A model generated the notes under the pieces. That model did no database searches. It had not been told where the DNA came from and saw only the letters and a list, made by a program, of their open reading frames with translations. The translations under genes were made by a program, and so were the position numbers. A stretch of DNA of 10,228 nucleotides from Sulfolobaceae archaeon (lineage in GTDB: Archaea; Thermoproteota; Thermoprotei_A; Sulfolobales; Sulfolobaceae), in NCBI GenBank assembly GCA_028277025.1, contig JAPYVG010000054.1, positions 1 to 10,228 of the forward strand. Reading direction: 5' to 3'. This document shows, piece after piece, positions 1 through 6,809 of the stretch (the first letter of the stretch is position 1; each line of letters starts with the position of its first letter).

Positions 1-4
1 ATCA

Positions 5-63
5 GCCTCCATTAAAGGAGGCGGTTTGGGGGAAACCCCCAGGGGGACGCCATCCCCCGCCTC
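5..63. repeat. GC-rich nested inverted repeats at the left edge
   Basis: Several stems can form here. GCCTCC (5-10) can pair with GGAGGC (17-22); GAGGCGG (18-24) with CCGCCTC (57-63); GGGGG (28-32) with CCCCC (36-40); and GGGGG (42-46) with CCCCC (54-58). Some of these compete with each other. The high GC stands out against the AT-rich surroundings. It could be a structured RNA, a terminator of a gene to the left, or a transposon end; nothing decides between these. From 64 to 251 I see no gene or other clear signal. Confidence 0.5.
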
Positions 64-251
64 ACAGGTCAGCAAAAATATCTTTATTTCACGTCTTAAA
101 TATGTTGTTTATAAACTCTAAAGACACCTTTTATATTTGTCATTGAGATTTATTTACTGCTTCGCCTTGACGTGCATTCATCATTTATCAGTAAAGACCA
201 ATTCGCACATCTTCAGAAATGTTCCTTTTCAAGACTAAAAACTTCTAGTAC

Positions 252-937
252 TTATCTCCTCAGTCTATTCCCGCCTATACGAATCCCTTTCCTCTCGTTA
301 CTACCAAGTTGCGAGATCACCAAACCACTAAACATGATCCCTATCCCTAAAATCACCAGAAAGTTGACCTCAATTACACCCCTAATATAGTCAACTAACG
401 TGCTGAATATAGGTATCGAAAATATTAAGACTACCATCTTACCAACCTTTTCCACCTTAAGCATCATATTCCATAGCAAGAACATTAACAGTCCACCTAA
501 AAAAGTACTGTAAGAGAACGAGACTAAAAACGACGACGAAGGGTCGAACTTATAGTCGAAAGGTATTATGATTAGAAAGAATAAAGAACCTAAGAGAAAT
601 TGGGATGCGTTAACGGGTTCAAGCCCCCTCAACTTTCTGTAATAAACCGTAAACATCGCCCAAAATATAGCGTTAGTAATCGTCATGACTGCACCTATCA
701 ATGAAACGTCCAGAGAACTGGCGTATACCATGAACCCGAAAAAGCCTATAATAATTCCGGTTACCTCATTAATTGAAGGTCTTTCGTTCAAAATGAAATA
801 GGAATAGCAAACAAAGGCATTGTATAACTGAGTACTGCAGACTCCGAAGGGGGGACGTATAGTAACCCGTAACTCCACAAGGCTGTGCTGGTGGTCGTGA
901 ATAAGCTGAGTAGAAGTATGTCCTTACCAAGTAAATT
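252..937 (-). pseudogene. EamA/DMT-type membrane transporter, truncated and frameshifted
   Basis: The translation resembles the drug/metabolite transporter (EamA, ten-helix) superfamily: repeated hydrophobic helices and the family-like stretch LNERPS followed by a glycine-rich helix. The intact downstream part (about 795 down to 252) holds the end of the first EamA repeat and a complete second repeat. The upstream part lies in another frame (931 to about 791, LGKDILLLSLF to FAIPISF) and matches helices 3-4 of such proteins. The two parts are separated by an indel near the A-run at 790-793 (a T-run on the coding strand). A stop codon lies in frame at 938-940, no start codon is present, and the first two helices are missing. 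The coding sequence therefore ends abruptly beside the tRNA promoter. A start at 878 gives an open frame, but its first 27 residues are out-of-frame sequence. The substrate is unknown. Transporter-like character is fairly sure, and so is its broken state. Confidence 0.72.
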
Positions 938-944
938 TTAAATA
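934..944 (+). promoter_or_regulatory. Putative TATA box of tRNA-Asp
   Basis: The AT-rich stretch AATTTTAAATA lies roughly 31-41 bp upstream of the first base of the tRNA, a suitable distance for an archaeal TATA box driving a tRNA with a short 5' leader. The element also abuts the broken end of the transporter pseudogene. Confidence 0.45.
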
Positions 945-974
945 CGAACAAAATATGAATAAGAAATGAAGCAT

Positions 975-1047
975 GCCGCGGTAGTCTAGCGGTCTAGGAT
1001 GGGGGCCTGTCGAGCCCCTGACCCGGGTTCAAATCCCGGCCGCGGCG
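975..1047 (+). tRNA. tRNA-Asp(GTC), intact, used as integration site
   Basis: A complete cloverleaf can be drawn. The acceptor stem is GCCGCGG (975-981) with CCGCGGC (1040-1046), followed by discriminator G1047. The D stem is GTCT/GGAT. The anticodon stem GGGGC/GCCCC encloses loop CTGTCGA with anticodon GTC at 1009-1011. The T arm is CCGGG-TTCAAAT-CCCGG. There is no intron, and CCA is not encoded. The integrase-derived frame of the next feature runs in the same direction through the anticodon and T arm (reading PDPGSNPGRG). This is the signature of an SSV-type attachment site that regenerated the 3' half of the tRNA on integration. The last 37 nt of the body are almost identical to the tRNA-Glu fragment near 8130 on the other strand. 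Confidence 0.96.
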
Positions 1048-1542
1048 TAATTCTTTACGATGATTCTAATAATGAATTGAAAGGAGTTAGAATAATTGAC
1101 TTTGATACAACGTCTTCTAACAACCTTGAAATTTCCGCAAGTGATTTACTCAAATTCGAAATTGCTTTACGTAGTAAGAAAATCAGTGAAGAGGCAATAA
1201 AGAAATATATCTCGTGCGTTAAGCAAGGGAGAAAAAGAATCGAATAATTGCATCAAAGCGTGGAGGAATTTCTACAAACTCGTGCTGAACAAAGACCCGC
1301 CTAAAAACCTGAAACCGAAAAAGACGAAACCGGACTTACGCGTGCCGACATTAGAAGAAGTCCGGAAGACCCTCAACGCGGTAAGGGATAACTACGCGTT
1401 ATACACGTTTTACAGACTACTTTTAGAGTCGGGCGGGAGAGAAAGAGAAGCGCTTAAAGTCCTAAGCAATTATGACGAGAAAAACGAAATTAATGAGGAC
1501 GGCTTTAGTATTTACGTCCTCAATTAGGTCAAGGGGCAAAAG
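1048..1542 (+). pseudogene. SSV-type integrase C-terminal half, decayed relic
   Basis: This is the remains of a fusellovirus-type tyrosine recombinase, the int(C) part left when such an element inserts into a tRNA gene. From about 1066 it is closely similar to the intact int(C) at 8211-8686, as shown by shared ISASDLLKFEIALRS, KKYISCVKQGRK and KPDLRVPTLEEVR. Two lesions are clear. An extra A in the run 1232-1236 (five A here, four in the other copy) shifts the frame. A tryptophan codon in the other copy is TAG here (1525-1527). Similarity stops just after CAAAAG at 1537-1542, so the part carrying the catalytic KYFRKF, GR and HY motifs is gone. The frame is continuous through the 3' half of the tRNA-Asp. 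No second tRNA-Asp 3' copy or int(N) is in the window, so the element has been largely lost or its other end lies outside. Confidence 0.88.
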
Positions 1543-1605
1543 CATAGCCCTCAACTACAACCTCTCGACCCGTTATCTCATCCTTGTAATAATATTACAA
1601 AAACC

Positions 1606-1819
1606 TTACTTCTTCGTGAAATGATCAAATATATTCAGTAATTCCTCAATTGAATAAGTCCAAATCAACAGAGATATTACAATTCGCAAAGGAGTCATGA
1701 ATCGCCCCATTTGATACTTTTACAAGCTTTTCCAAGTTATTTGCATCGATCTCAATATTCAATAATTCGCTCACTATTATTAATTTAGGAAGGCTATTCA
1801 AGAATTTCGGGTCATTCAC
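1606..1819 (-). pseudogene. Possible degraded small gene, family unknown
   Basis: Two overlapping minus-strand frames look protein-like. One opens with GTG at 1819 and runs 57 codons to a stop at 1646-1648 (starting VNDPKFLNSLPKL, containing NGAIHDSFANCN). The other opens with ATG at 1710 and runs 34 codons to TAA at 1606-1608 (starting MGRFMTPLRIVI, ending SIEELLNIFDHFTKK). Read across a frameshift, the first frame could continue into the tail of the second, so a single broken gene is possible. The 35-bp repeat copies contribute part of both frames, so some apparent coding character comes from the repeat. I do not recognise the family, and two short unrelated frames remain possible. Confidence 0.25.
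1676..1710 (+). repeat. 35-bp direct repeat, copy 1
   Basis: The sequence runs ATTACAATTCGCAAAGG and onward to GCCCCAT. It matches 1941-1975 at 34 of 35 positions (C versus T in GAATCG/GAATTG). The spacing of 230 bp and the number of copies do not fit a CRISPR array. Confidence 0.85.
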
Positions 1820-1835
1820 GCATCCTTTGCGAATT
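1809..1835 (-). repeat. Imperfect inverted copy of the 35-bp repeat
   Basis: The reverse complement reads AATTCGCAAAGGA then TGCGTGAATGACCC, matching the central part of the two direct copies with several substitutions and an indel. With copy 1 it forms an imperfect inverted repeat around a spacer of about 98 bp. Confidence 0.55.
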
Positions 1836-1881
1836 CAGTTTATTTAAAGAATCGTAATGAATTTAATTAAATATCGCCGCT

Positions 1882-1907
1882 CTGACTAGGTGGAGATCCA
1901 CGCTCAG
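1882..1907. repeat. Small hairpin
   Basis: GTGGA (1890-1894) pairs with TCCAC (1897-1901) around GA, and outer CTGA (1882-1885) can pair with TCAG (1904-1907). A TATA-like TTAATTAAATA run precedes it at about 1863-1873. It could be part of a small RNA, but no C/D or other box motif is evident. Confidence 0.35.
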
Positions 1908-1940
1908 TAGTTTACTTTGTTTTATCTATCTTATTCACAA

Positions 1941-1975
1941 ATTACAATTCGCAAAGGAGTCATGAATTGCCCCAT
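1941..1975 (+). repeat. 35-bp direct repeat, copy 2
   Basis: Second copy of the repeat, 73 bp upstream of the nuclease start codon. The match to copy 1 begins at ATTAC and ends at CCCCAT with little similarity outside, so the boundaries are sharp. Confidence 0.85.
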
Positions 1976-2001
1976 AAAAAATATTAGAGAGTTAACTGAA
2001 A

Positions 2002-2009
2002 TTATTATA
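2002..2009 (+). promoter_or_regulatory. Candidate TATA box of the nuclease-helicase operon
   Basis: TTATTATA lies about 40 bp upstream of the ATG at 2049. Transcription starting about 25 bp downstream would leave a short leader that contains the GGTGAT ribosome binding site, consistent with a gene that is not leaderless. Confidence 0.4.
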
Positions 2010-2039
2010 CAATATTAAGTGATATAGGTAACATAGTCT

Positions 2040-2045
2040 GGTGAT
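2040..2045 (+). promoter_or_regulatory. Ribosome binding site GGTGAT of the nuclease gene
   Basis: GGTGAT, complementary to the usual crenarchaeal 16S 3' end, lies 3 bp before ATG 2049 and fixes this start. The helicase gene has nearly the same arrangement, AGTGAT then ATG. Confidence 0.7.
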
Positions 2046-2048
2046 AAA

Positions 2049-3977
2049 ATGGATAATAATGATAATATAGAGTATTATAATGATATATATAGTTATGTAG
2101 ACTATTTGTATAAATTAAATGTGAACGAAAAATGTCTATGCACGAAAAACATCGATATGCTACTTAATTCCACAGGGCACATATCTAAAGTAACTAATAT
2201 AGCAACTGGGGTAGGTTACTGCATATATAAAGCTAAACTACAGGAGTTTTTAGGAGTTCGTGATTTTATAGTCTCGAATACACCTGGTAAAGGAACTGAT
2301 ATTCATAAGCTTCTTGGTTTAGTTTCTATCGAAATTTTTAATCGAAGTAAACCTACATTAGATAGAACTTTAATTAGGAGAATATATGATGAAAATATTG
2401 ACTTGTTTGTAGATAGAGATAATAAAGATGAAAATATTGAATTAGCATACGAAATGCTTAGTTCTCTACAAAATGTATTGGTAAATAGAATTTATAATAT
2501 ATTAGGAACTTCTTATGATAAATTATTTCCAGTTGTAGAACAACAATTTCATGATTACGAATATCATATCTTAGGAGTGCCTGACCTAATATTAGAGGAT
2601 AAGGAAAATAAAAGAGCTATAGTAGTAGAATGGAAAACTTATGATGAGCAAGTTTATGACACAGAAAAAGCTCAAGTTGTTGCGTATTCATTATTAGAAG
2701 CAAAAAGATTAGGATATTCAGATAGGGATGCTGTAAATGCTATAACGGGAGTATGGGATGATAATCAAAAAACTATTAAAGACGTTAAAGTTCTTCCCTT
2801 AATAATAAGACCTGGAATTGGAAAAGGAAGAAAACTAACTTTGCAACCTCATCCAATACTGTTCTCTAATACTAAGGAAAAATTTATTGAATTTAGAAAA
2901 TTGATTGGTAAAGTAATAGTAGTTGCAGGATACCTCACATTACAATTAGTTAATCCTAAAGTATTTGGAATTGATGAGAAAGAGGTTAAGGATTACTGCA
3001 AATTAAAAATCAGAGATAAGGAATATAGTGCACTGAGACTAATACCACTTGGATTACGTAAAGGGAATCCTTCTAGGAGAGACAAGTTTCCTTGCAAATC
3101 TGGGAACAATCCAATATGCTCTCTTTTTGACGCTTGCGGGTTTTATTTAGGACAGTACAAGAAAACGCCATTCGATATTGTAATGTGGGCTTTAAGATAT
3201 TATACTATAGGTAGTAAGGAAAGTACTTCAACAATATTTAAAGTTATATATGAACTTTTTAGAACGCATAGACGAGAAGATGTAATCAGTAACCTTAAGA
3301 ATGGCAATGGATATGAATGGATGCTTGCAGCAAATTCGCCAGTAAAATTACAATCTAAAAAGAGGCAGCGTATTATAATTTATAAATATAATAGAATTTT
3401 CCAACAAATACGCTTAGATATAATAGATGGAATATATGATTCAAATAATTTTATAATATATAGAAAGATTAGAGATTATGAAAAAAATGATGGAAAGCTT
3501 AGAGTTATAAGAGAGGGGAAACCTATAATGTTATTTTTAAATGATGGATCTAGAATACCCTCGTTATCACTTAATCTTACTGCGAGAATAGACAAGGTTG
3601 AAGTAGATAATAATTTGGTAAAATATTATATTAATATACCTTCAAGTGTATTTAGATTCTCATTAACTCTTATTAAAAAATATATTGAGAAATATCCAGA
3701 ATTAGTTAGAGATTCCTTATTGGTAGAAACAGGAGTTGATTTAACGTCTAGAGAACTCATGACAATCGATGCAATTCAAAGAATATTAAGAGATAATAGT
3801 CAAGAAGTACCAGAAAAAATTAGAGAGAATATCGATAGAAAAGAAGGTACACAAAAAATTCTCGAGAGAATAGTTAAGGATTTAGAAAGAGAAAGTGATA
3901 ATGGATGGGATTTATATCAAACAATTGATGATGTCTTGCCTAAATTAATTAGCAAACTAAATAAACCGAGTGATTAG
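2049..3977 (+). CDS. PD-(D/E)XK (RecB/Cas4/Dna2-like) nuclease with probable Fe-S cluster
   Basis: A 642-aa protein with a recognisable RecB-type nuclease core in residues about 80-215. GTDIH gives a motif-I histidine at 86, GVPD has the metal-binding Asp at about 179, VVEWK has Glu194 and Lys196, and KAQVVAY at 208-213 is the QxxxY-type motif. After the core come C349, C357 and C363 (C-x7-C-x5-C). Candidate N-terminal partners are C29, C31 or C58. One early and three late cysteines are typical of the Fe-S nucleases AddB, Cas4 and Dna2. The last roughly 275 residues match nothing I recognise. The protein is far longer than Cas4 (about 200 aa). It probably cleaves or resects DNA together with the helicase encoded directly downstream, whose ATG lies one base after this stop. 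The gene is AT-rich with many AGA arginines. The nuclease fold is well supported; the Fe-S cluster is inferred. Confidence 0.85.
   Translation: MDNNDNIEYYNDIYSYVDYLYKLNVNEKCLCTKNIDMLLNSTGHISKVTNIATGVGYCIYKAKLQEFLGVRDFIVSNTPGKGTDIHKLLGLVSIEIFNRSKPTLDRTLIRRIYDENIDLFVDRDNKDENIELAYEMLSSLQNVLVNRIYNILGTSYDKLFPVVEQQFHDYEYHILGVPDLILEDKENKRAIVVEWKTYDEQVYDTEKAQVVAYSLLEAKRLGYSDRDAVNAITGVWDDNQKTIKDVKVLPLIIRPGIGKGRKLTLQPHPILFSNTKEKFIEFRKLIGKVIVVAGYLTLQLVNPKVFGIDEKEVKDYCKLKIRDKEYSALRLIPLGLRKGNPSRRDKFPCKSGNNPICSLFDACGFYLGQYKKTPFDIVMWALRYYTIGSKESTSTIFKVIYELFRTHRREDVISNLKNGNGYEWMLAANSPVKLQSKKRQRIIIYKYNRIFQQIRLDIIDGIYDSNNFIIYRKIRDYEKNDGKLRVIREGKPIMLFLNDGSRIPSLSLNLTARIDKVEVDNNLVKYYINIPSSVFRFSLTLIKKYIEKYPELVRDSLLVETGVDLTSRELMTIDAIQRILRDNSQEVPEKIRENIDRKEGTQKILERIVKDLERESDNGWDLYQTIDDVLPKLISKLNKPSD
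3970..3974 (+). promoter_or_regulatory. Ribosome binding site GTGAT deciding the helicase start
   Basis: GTGAT lies inside the last codons of the nuclease gene, 4 bp before ATG 3979. The GTG at 3970 would also open the frame, adding three residues. The parallel with GGTGAT before ATG 2049 suggests that GTGAT acts as the ribosome binding site, so ATG 3979 is preferred. Confidence 0.6.
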
Positions 3978-3978
3978 T

Positions 3979-5529
3979 ATGGTATATAATATTGAAAAAA
4001 TTTATCATACTTATGTAAAGGAAAGACAACAGACAAACTTGGAAGGTACTGCAAAAGAAGCCAAGGAATTAATTAGTAGCTCAATAAAGAAGAATAGCCT
4101 TGCTATAGTTCAAGGTCCTCCTGGAACAGGAAAAACTACTCTCTATTACAATGTTATTGAGAACTCTTTAGATAATTTAGATGAAAATGAAGTAATTGTG
4201 TATACTGCACCAAGTAATAGATTAGTTGCTGATATGCTTAAAAGAATATGTAAACTGTTTCCAGATAAAAAAGATTTTCTAGAAAAAGTTAGAGTTTATG
4301 GAAGCCAATTCGATTATACAGGATTTGAATCCTTAAGAAGACAGATAACTAAAAACGTAATGCTAGTTATTACTACTGATTATCAAAGAATTTTCTTTTC
4401 TAGAGAATTTAAATCTCAAGATTATTTATCAAGGTTTCATATGTTAATTGATGAAGCAAGTAGGTCTCCATTGCATAGGGAATTTACACCTATTGCAGAA
4501 GAGCTTTTAAGAAATGGAAAGCAAATTCTTGGGTCGTTAAACGTAATAGGAGATCCCATGCAAGCTATCTCATTAACGGAATTTTATAGAATTAGCAGAA
4601 GGGAATATCTGTTAATGGAAAAAATCTTAATGAAATTAATGGAACACGATTATCCAGATATATACAAGGATATAATTAATAATAAGATCAGCTTAATGGA
4701 TGCAGTATATAATAATCCTCCAAAATCTTTCTATAAATTTTTAGATACTACTAGAAGGTTACCTATTCCTACACAAGAAATAATTAGCTATGCATATTAT
4801 GGAGGGCTACTAAAATCTGCCGTTGATGGGAAAAAGGTCATAAGGGAAATAAAACGTAGCTATGACAGTGAAATATTAAATAGATTAAAAAATGAGCAAG
4901 AGATTAGAGAATTTGCAAAAAATGTAGAAGATGTGATTACTACCGAGAGAATCGGGATCTATCATCATGTAAGGCAAAAGTTCGCTTATAATGATCCAGA
5001 AGATTTATACGATGACATTAGAGCTAAAATAGCCGCAAGTTACGCTATTATTGTATCAGCGGTTACAAAAAATCATACTACAATTATATCACCATACGTT
5101 GATATGTCGATTCAAACTAAATTACTCATAAGTAATCTTATAAATAAATATAATCTAAAAGAGCTTAACGAACTAATTGATGTTACAACAGTTCAATCAA
5201 TGTTAGGAGGGGAAGATTATAATATTATTGCAATACTTGGAAAAGAGTATACTCCACAGAGTTACGATGAGCTACTATATACTATTTACTTTAATGAACC
5301 AGAGCTTCTAAATGTTCAATTTAGCAGGCATAAAGGTATTTTTATAGTTGTAGGAAACTTAGGAAGATTAAGAACTACTGCAGGAAAGTTACATAAAGAT
5401 GAAATCAAAACTGTTGCAGAAGAGGTCGCTAGGCTATCTGGAATTAAGTTTAAAGGAAAAGACAAAAGTGTCATAGAGAAGGATAATGATCCTCATGATG
5501 CCGAGTTATTATTTGTTGATAATATATAA
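3979..5529 (+). CDS. UPF1/Dna2-like superfamily 1 helicase
   Basis: 516 residues from ATG 3979, with the SF1 motifs in order. Walker A is GPPGTGKT (46-53), motif Ia is APSNRLV (78-84), and Walker B is LIDEAS (156-161). Motif III is GDPMQA (191-196), an arginine-bearing TTRRLP lies at 257-262, motif V is TVQSMLGGE (404-412), and motif VI is QFSRHKGIFIVVG (447-459). GPPGTGKT with DEAS and GDPMQ is typical of the UPF1/Dna2/SMUBP2 branch (SF1B, usually 5'-3') rather than UvrD/Rep. The polarity is a family expectation. The gene follows the nuclease gene with one base between stop and ATG, so the two are almost surely cotranscribed and translationally coupled. Together they have the components of Dna2, in which Fe-S nuclease and helicase are fused in one chain, but split over two polypeptides. 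There is no obvious extra domain beyond a charged C-terminal tail. Confidence 0.9.
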   Translation: MVYNIEKIYHTYVKERQQTNLEGTAKEAKELISSSIKKNSLAIVQGPPGTGKTTLYYNVIENSLDNLDENEVIVYTAPSNRLVADMLKRICKLFPDKKDFLEKVRVYGSQFDYTGFESLRRQITKNVMLVITTDYQRIFFSREFKSQDYLSRFHMLIDEASRSPLHREFTPIAEELLRNGKQILGSLNVIGDPMQAISLTEFYRISRREYLLMEKILMKLMEHDYPDIYKDIINNKISLMDAVYNNPPKSFYKFLDTTRRLPIPTQEIISYAYYGGLLKSAVDGKKVIREIKRSYDSEILNRLKNEQEIREFAKNVEDVITTERIGIYHHVRQKFAYNDPEDLYDDIRAKIAASYAIIVSAVTKNHTTIISPYVDMSIQTKLLISNLINKYNLKELNELIDVTTVQSMLGGEDYNIIAILGKEYTPQSYDELLYTIYFNEPELLNVQFSRHKGIFIVVGNLGRLRTTAGKLHKDEIKTVAEEVARLSGIKFKGKDKSVIEKDNDPHDAELLFVDNI

Positions 5530-5536
5530 TCAATAG

Positions 5537-6712
5537 TTAAATTTCATTAAGTAGTTTCTCTACGTAATTTCCTCTTATTTCTAAGATATTATATGCAATG
5601 TTTCTTTTAATATATTCGTAGATTTTATCTAGCATATATTCATTTATTTTTGTTTCACGTAATGTTTTAATACTAACGAATCTATTATTTCTTGTTCTAA
5701 ATTTTATTTTTTGAAGAATCTCATCAGCTTTATTAGGATCTATTTCGTAAAATAACTCCCTTAACGAATAATTCTCTATTTTGTACTCATCTAGTCCATA
5801 AAATCTTTTTCCAGAATATTTTTCAGCTATTGGAAATAATTTGAGCATAATTCCTCTACCTAACGCGTTTAAAGGGCCTAGTTTTGAATATCCCCATTCT
5901 TTTTTTTCTCTAAAAATTTCAATATCAGAAATCGCTCTGTAAATTATCCTTAAAGCTTCTAAATAGTAATAATTATCTGGCAAATTATATATATTCTTTT
6001 GGATTTTTACTAATGTACAATGCCAACATCCGTATCTGGCTTCAGGATTTCCATTGTATAGCACGTAAAGTCCAGATAAATCAAAATCTTTTACTGTTCC
6101 AAGATATTCCCAGACCTCATTTACAGTCCAATCTTTAATAGGCATTACTTTTATACCGTTTTTAATGTCTAGCTTTATGAAGAAAGAAGAATTGCAAGAG
6201 TACTCAGAAAGAGGGCATGAGGTCAATGAATTGTTCTTAATTATTGATGCTCTGGTAGATGATTCTTTTTCTCTATGACCAGTAATTAATATAAACTTTT
6301 TGTCAGAGAGTTTTTTAATCATTTCTTTGTTAGGAATAATTTTAAGGTGATTGACACACCATCTAAAGGCAAAAGAAGGTGCCGGATAACCTAAAATTAT
6401 AGTTTTTACGAAAAAATTCTGAAAAGGAACACTGAATAATTTTTGACAAATATTACCACTATCTTCTATCGCCTTACAGAACTGGTTCATAAAATCTCTT
6501 GCCCAATTTTCTAATATATCTAATTCACTCTGCGTATCATTATGGATAACATTTACCTCCTTTCCCGTAAGCCCTCTCATAGATAACCATCTAAAAAATA
6601 AAATAGATACTAGAGTTGAGTCTTTGCCACCGCTATATGCTAGCATAAACCTTTTTTCGTTTCTAAATAAGTCGAGTAAATGTAAAGTCTCATTAAGCTT
6701 CTGAGTATTCAT
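5537..6712 (-). CDS. DndC-like PP-loop sulfurtransferase (DNA phosphorothioation family)
   Basis: A 391-aa protein of the PAPS-reductase/ATP-pyrophosphatase superfamily. The PP-loop is SGGKDST (27-33), RWCVNHLK lies at 117-124, ITGHREKES at 143-151, and PIKDWTVNEVWEYL at 191-204. RYGCWHCTLV at 227-235 closely resembles the cysteine motif that, as I recall, marks DndC, the enzyme thought to activate the DNA backbone for sulfur insertion. C119, C166, C229 and C232 are candidate Fe-S ligands. It is shorter than typical DndC proteins (roughly 500 aa). The start is ATG 6712; a TATA box 26 bp upstream predicts a leaderless mRNA. It converges on the helicase with 7 bp between stops and so has its own promoter. 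No dndA, dndD or dndE is present, so sulfur would have to come from a cysteine desulfurase elsewhere. An ordinary assimilatory PAPS reductase is less likely, given the RYGCWHC motif and the neighbouring nuclease and helicase. Confidence 0.82.
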   Translation of the reverse strand: MNTQKLNETLHLLDLFRNEKRFMLAYSGGKDSTLVSILFFRWLSMRGLTGKEVNVIHNDTQSELDILENWARDFMNQFCKAIEDSGNICQKLFSVPFQNFFVKTIILGYPAPSFAFRWCVNHLKIIPNKEMIKKLSDKKFILITGHREKESSTRASIIKNNSLTSCPLSEYSCNSSFFIKLDIKNGIKVMPIKDWTVNEVWEYLGTVKDFDLSGLYVLYNGNPEARYGCWHCTLVKIQKNIYNLPDNYYYLEALRIIYRAISDIEIFREKKEWGYSKLGPLNALGRGIMLKLFPIAEKYSGKRFYGLDEYKIENYSLRELFYEIDPNKADEILQKIKFRTRNNRFVSIKTLRETKINEYMLDKIYEYIKRNIAYNILEIRGNYVEKLLNEI

Positions 6713-6730
6713 CAGATAGCATTTTATCTA

Positions 6731-6740
6731 ACTTATAAAT
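6731..6740 (-). promoter_or_regulatory. TATA box of the dndC-like gene
   Basis: Read on the minus strand, ATTTATAAGT is centred about 23-26 bp upstream of ATG 6712, the spacing expected for a leaderless archaeal transcript. Confidence 0.6.
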
Positions 6741-6809
6741 ATATTTTTGTTATATAAGTAGCAAGAAACTTCTTTTCCAATATTATATACGTTATTGCAT
6801 GAATGTATT

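Larger units (their letters stand above)
1543..2048. other. Intergenic stretch without an intact gene
   Basis: About 500 bp separate the integrase relic from the nuclease gene. They contain three copies of a short repeat (listed separately), one hairpin, and short minus-strand frames that look like broken coding sequence. The right end holds the promoter and ribosome binding site of the nuclease gene. I see no tRNA, CRISPR array or recognisable RNA family. Confidence 0.7.

Noticed and set aside
172..390. 72-aa plus-strand open frame
   Set aside because: It lies opposite the transporter pseudogene, has low-complexity residues typical of an antisense frame, and shows no family resemblance.
769..951. 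60-aa minus-strand open frame with ATG near 951
   Set aside because: A neighbouring frame over the same bases gives transporter-like helices; this one is out of frame with them.
1882..1907. C/D-box guide RNA
   Set aside because: The hairpin is present but no C box (RTGATGA) and D box pair frames it.
1676..1975. CRISPR array
   Set aside because: There are only two near-identical direct copies, spaced 230 bp apart, plus one imperfect inverted copy; no regular spacers and no known repeat type.
2049..3977. Cas4 of a CRISPR locus
   Set aside because: The protein is about three times the length of Cas4, and no cas gene or array is in the window; it is coupled to a helicase instead.
3970..3978. 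GTG 3970 as the helicase start
   Set aside because: GTGAT here matches the ribosome binding site used before the nuclease gene, and an ATG follows at the right distance (3979).
5537..6712. Complete Dnd or Ssp phosphorothioation system
   Set aside because: Only a dndC-like gene is present; no cysteine desulfurase, SMC-like ATPase, DndE/SspB or known restriction partner is encoded in the window.
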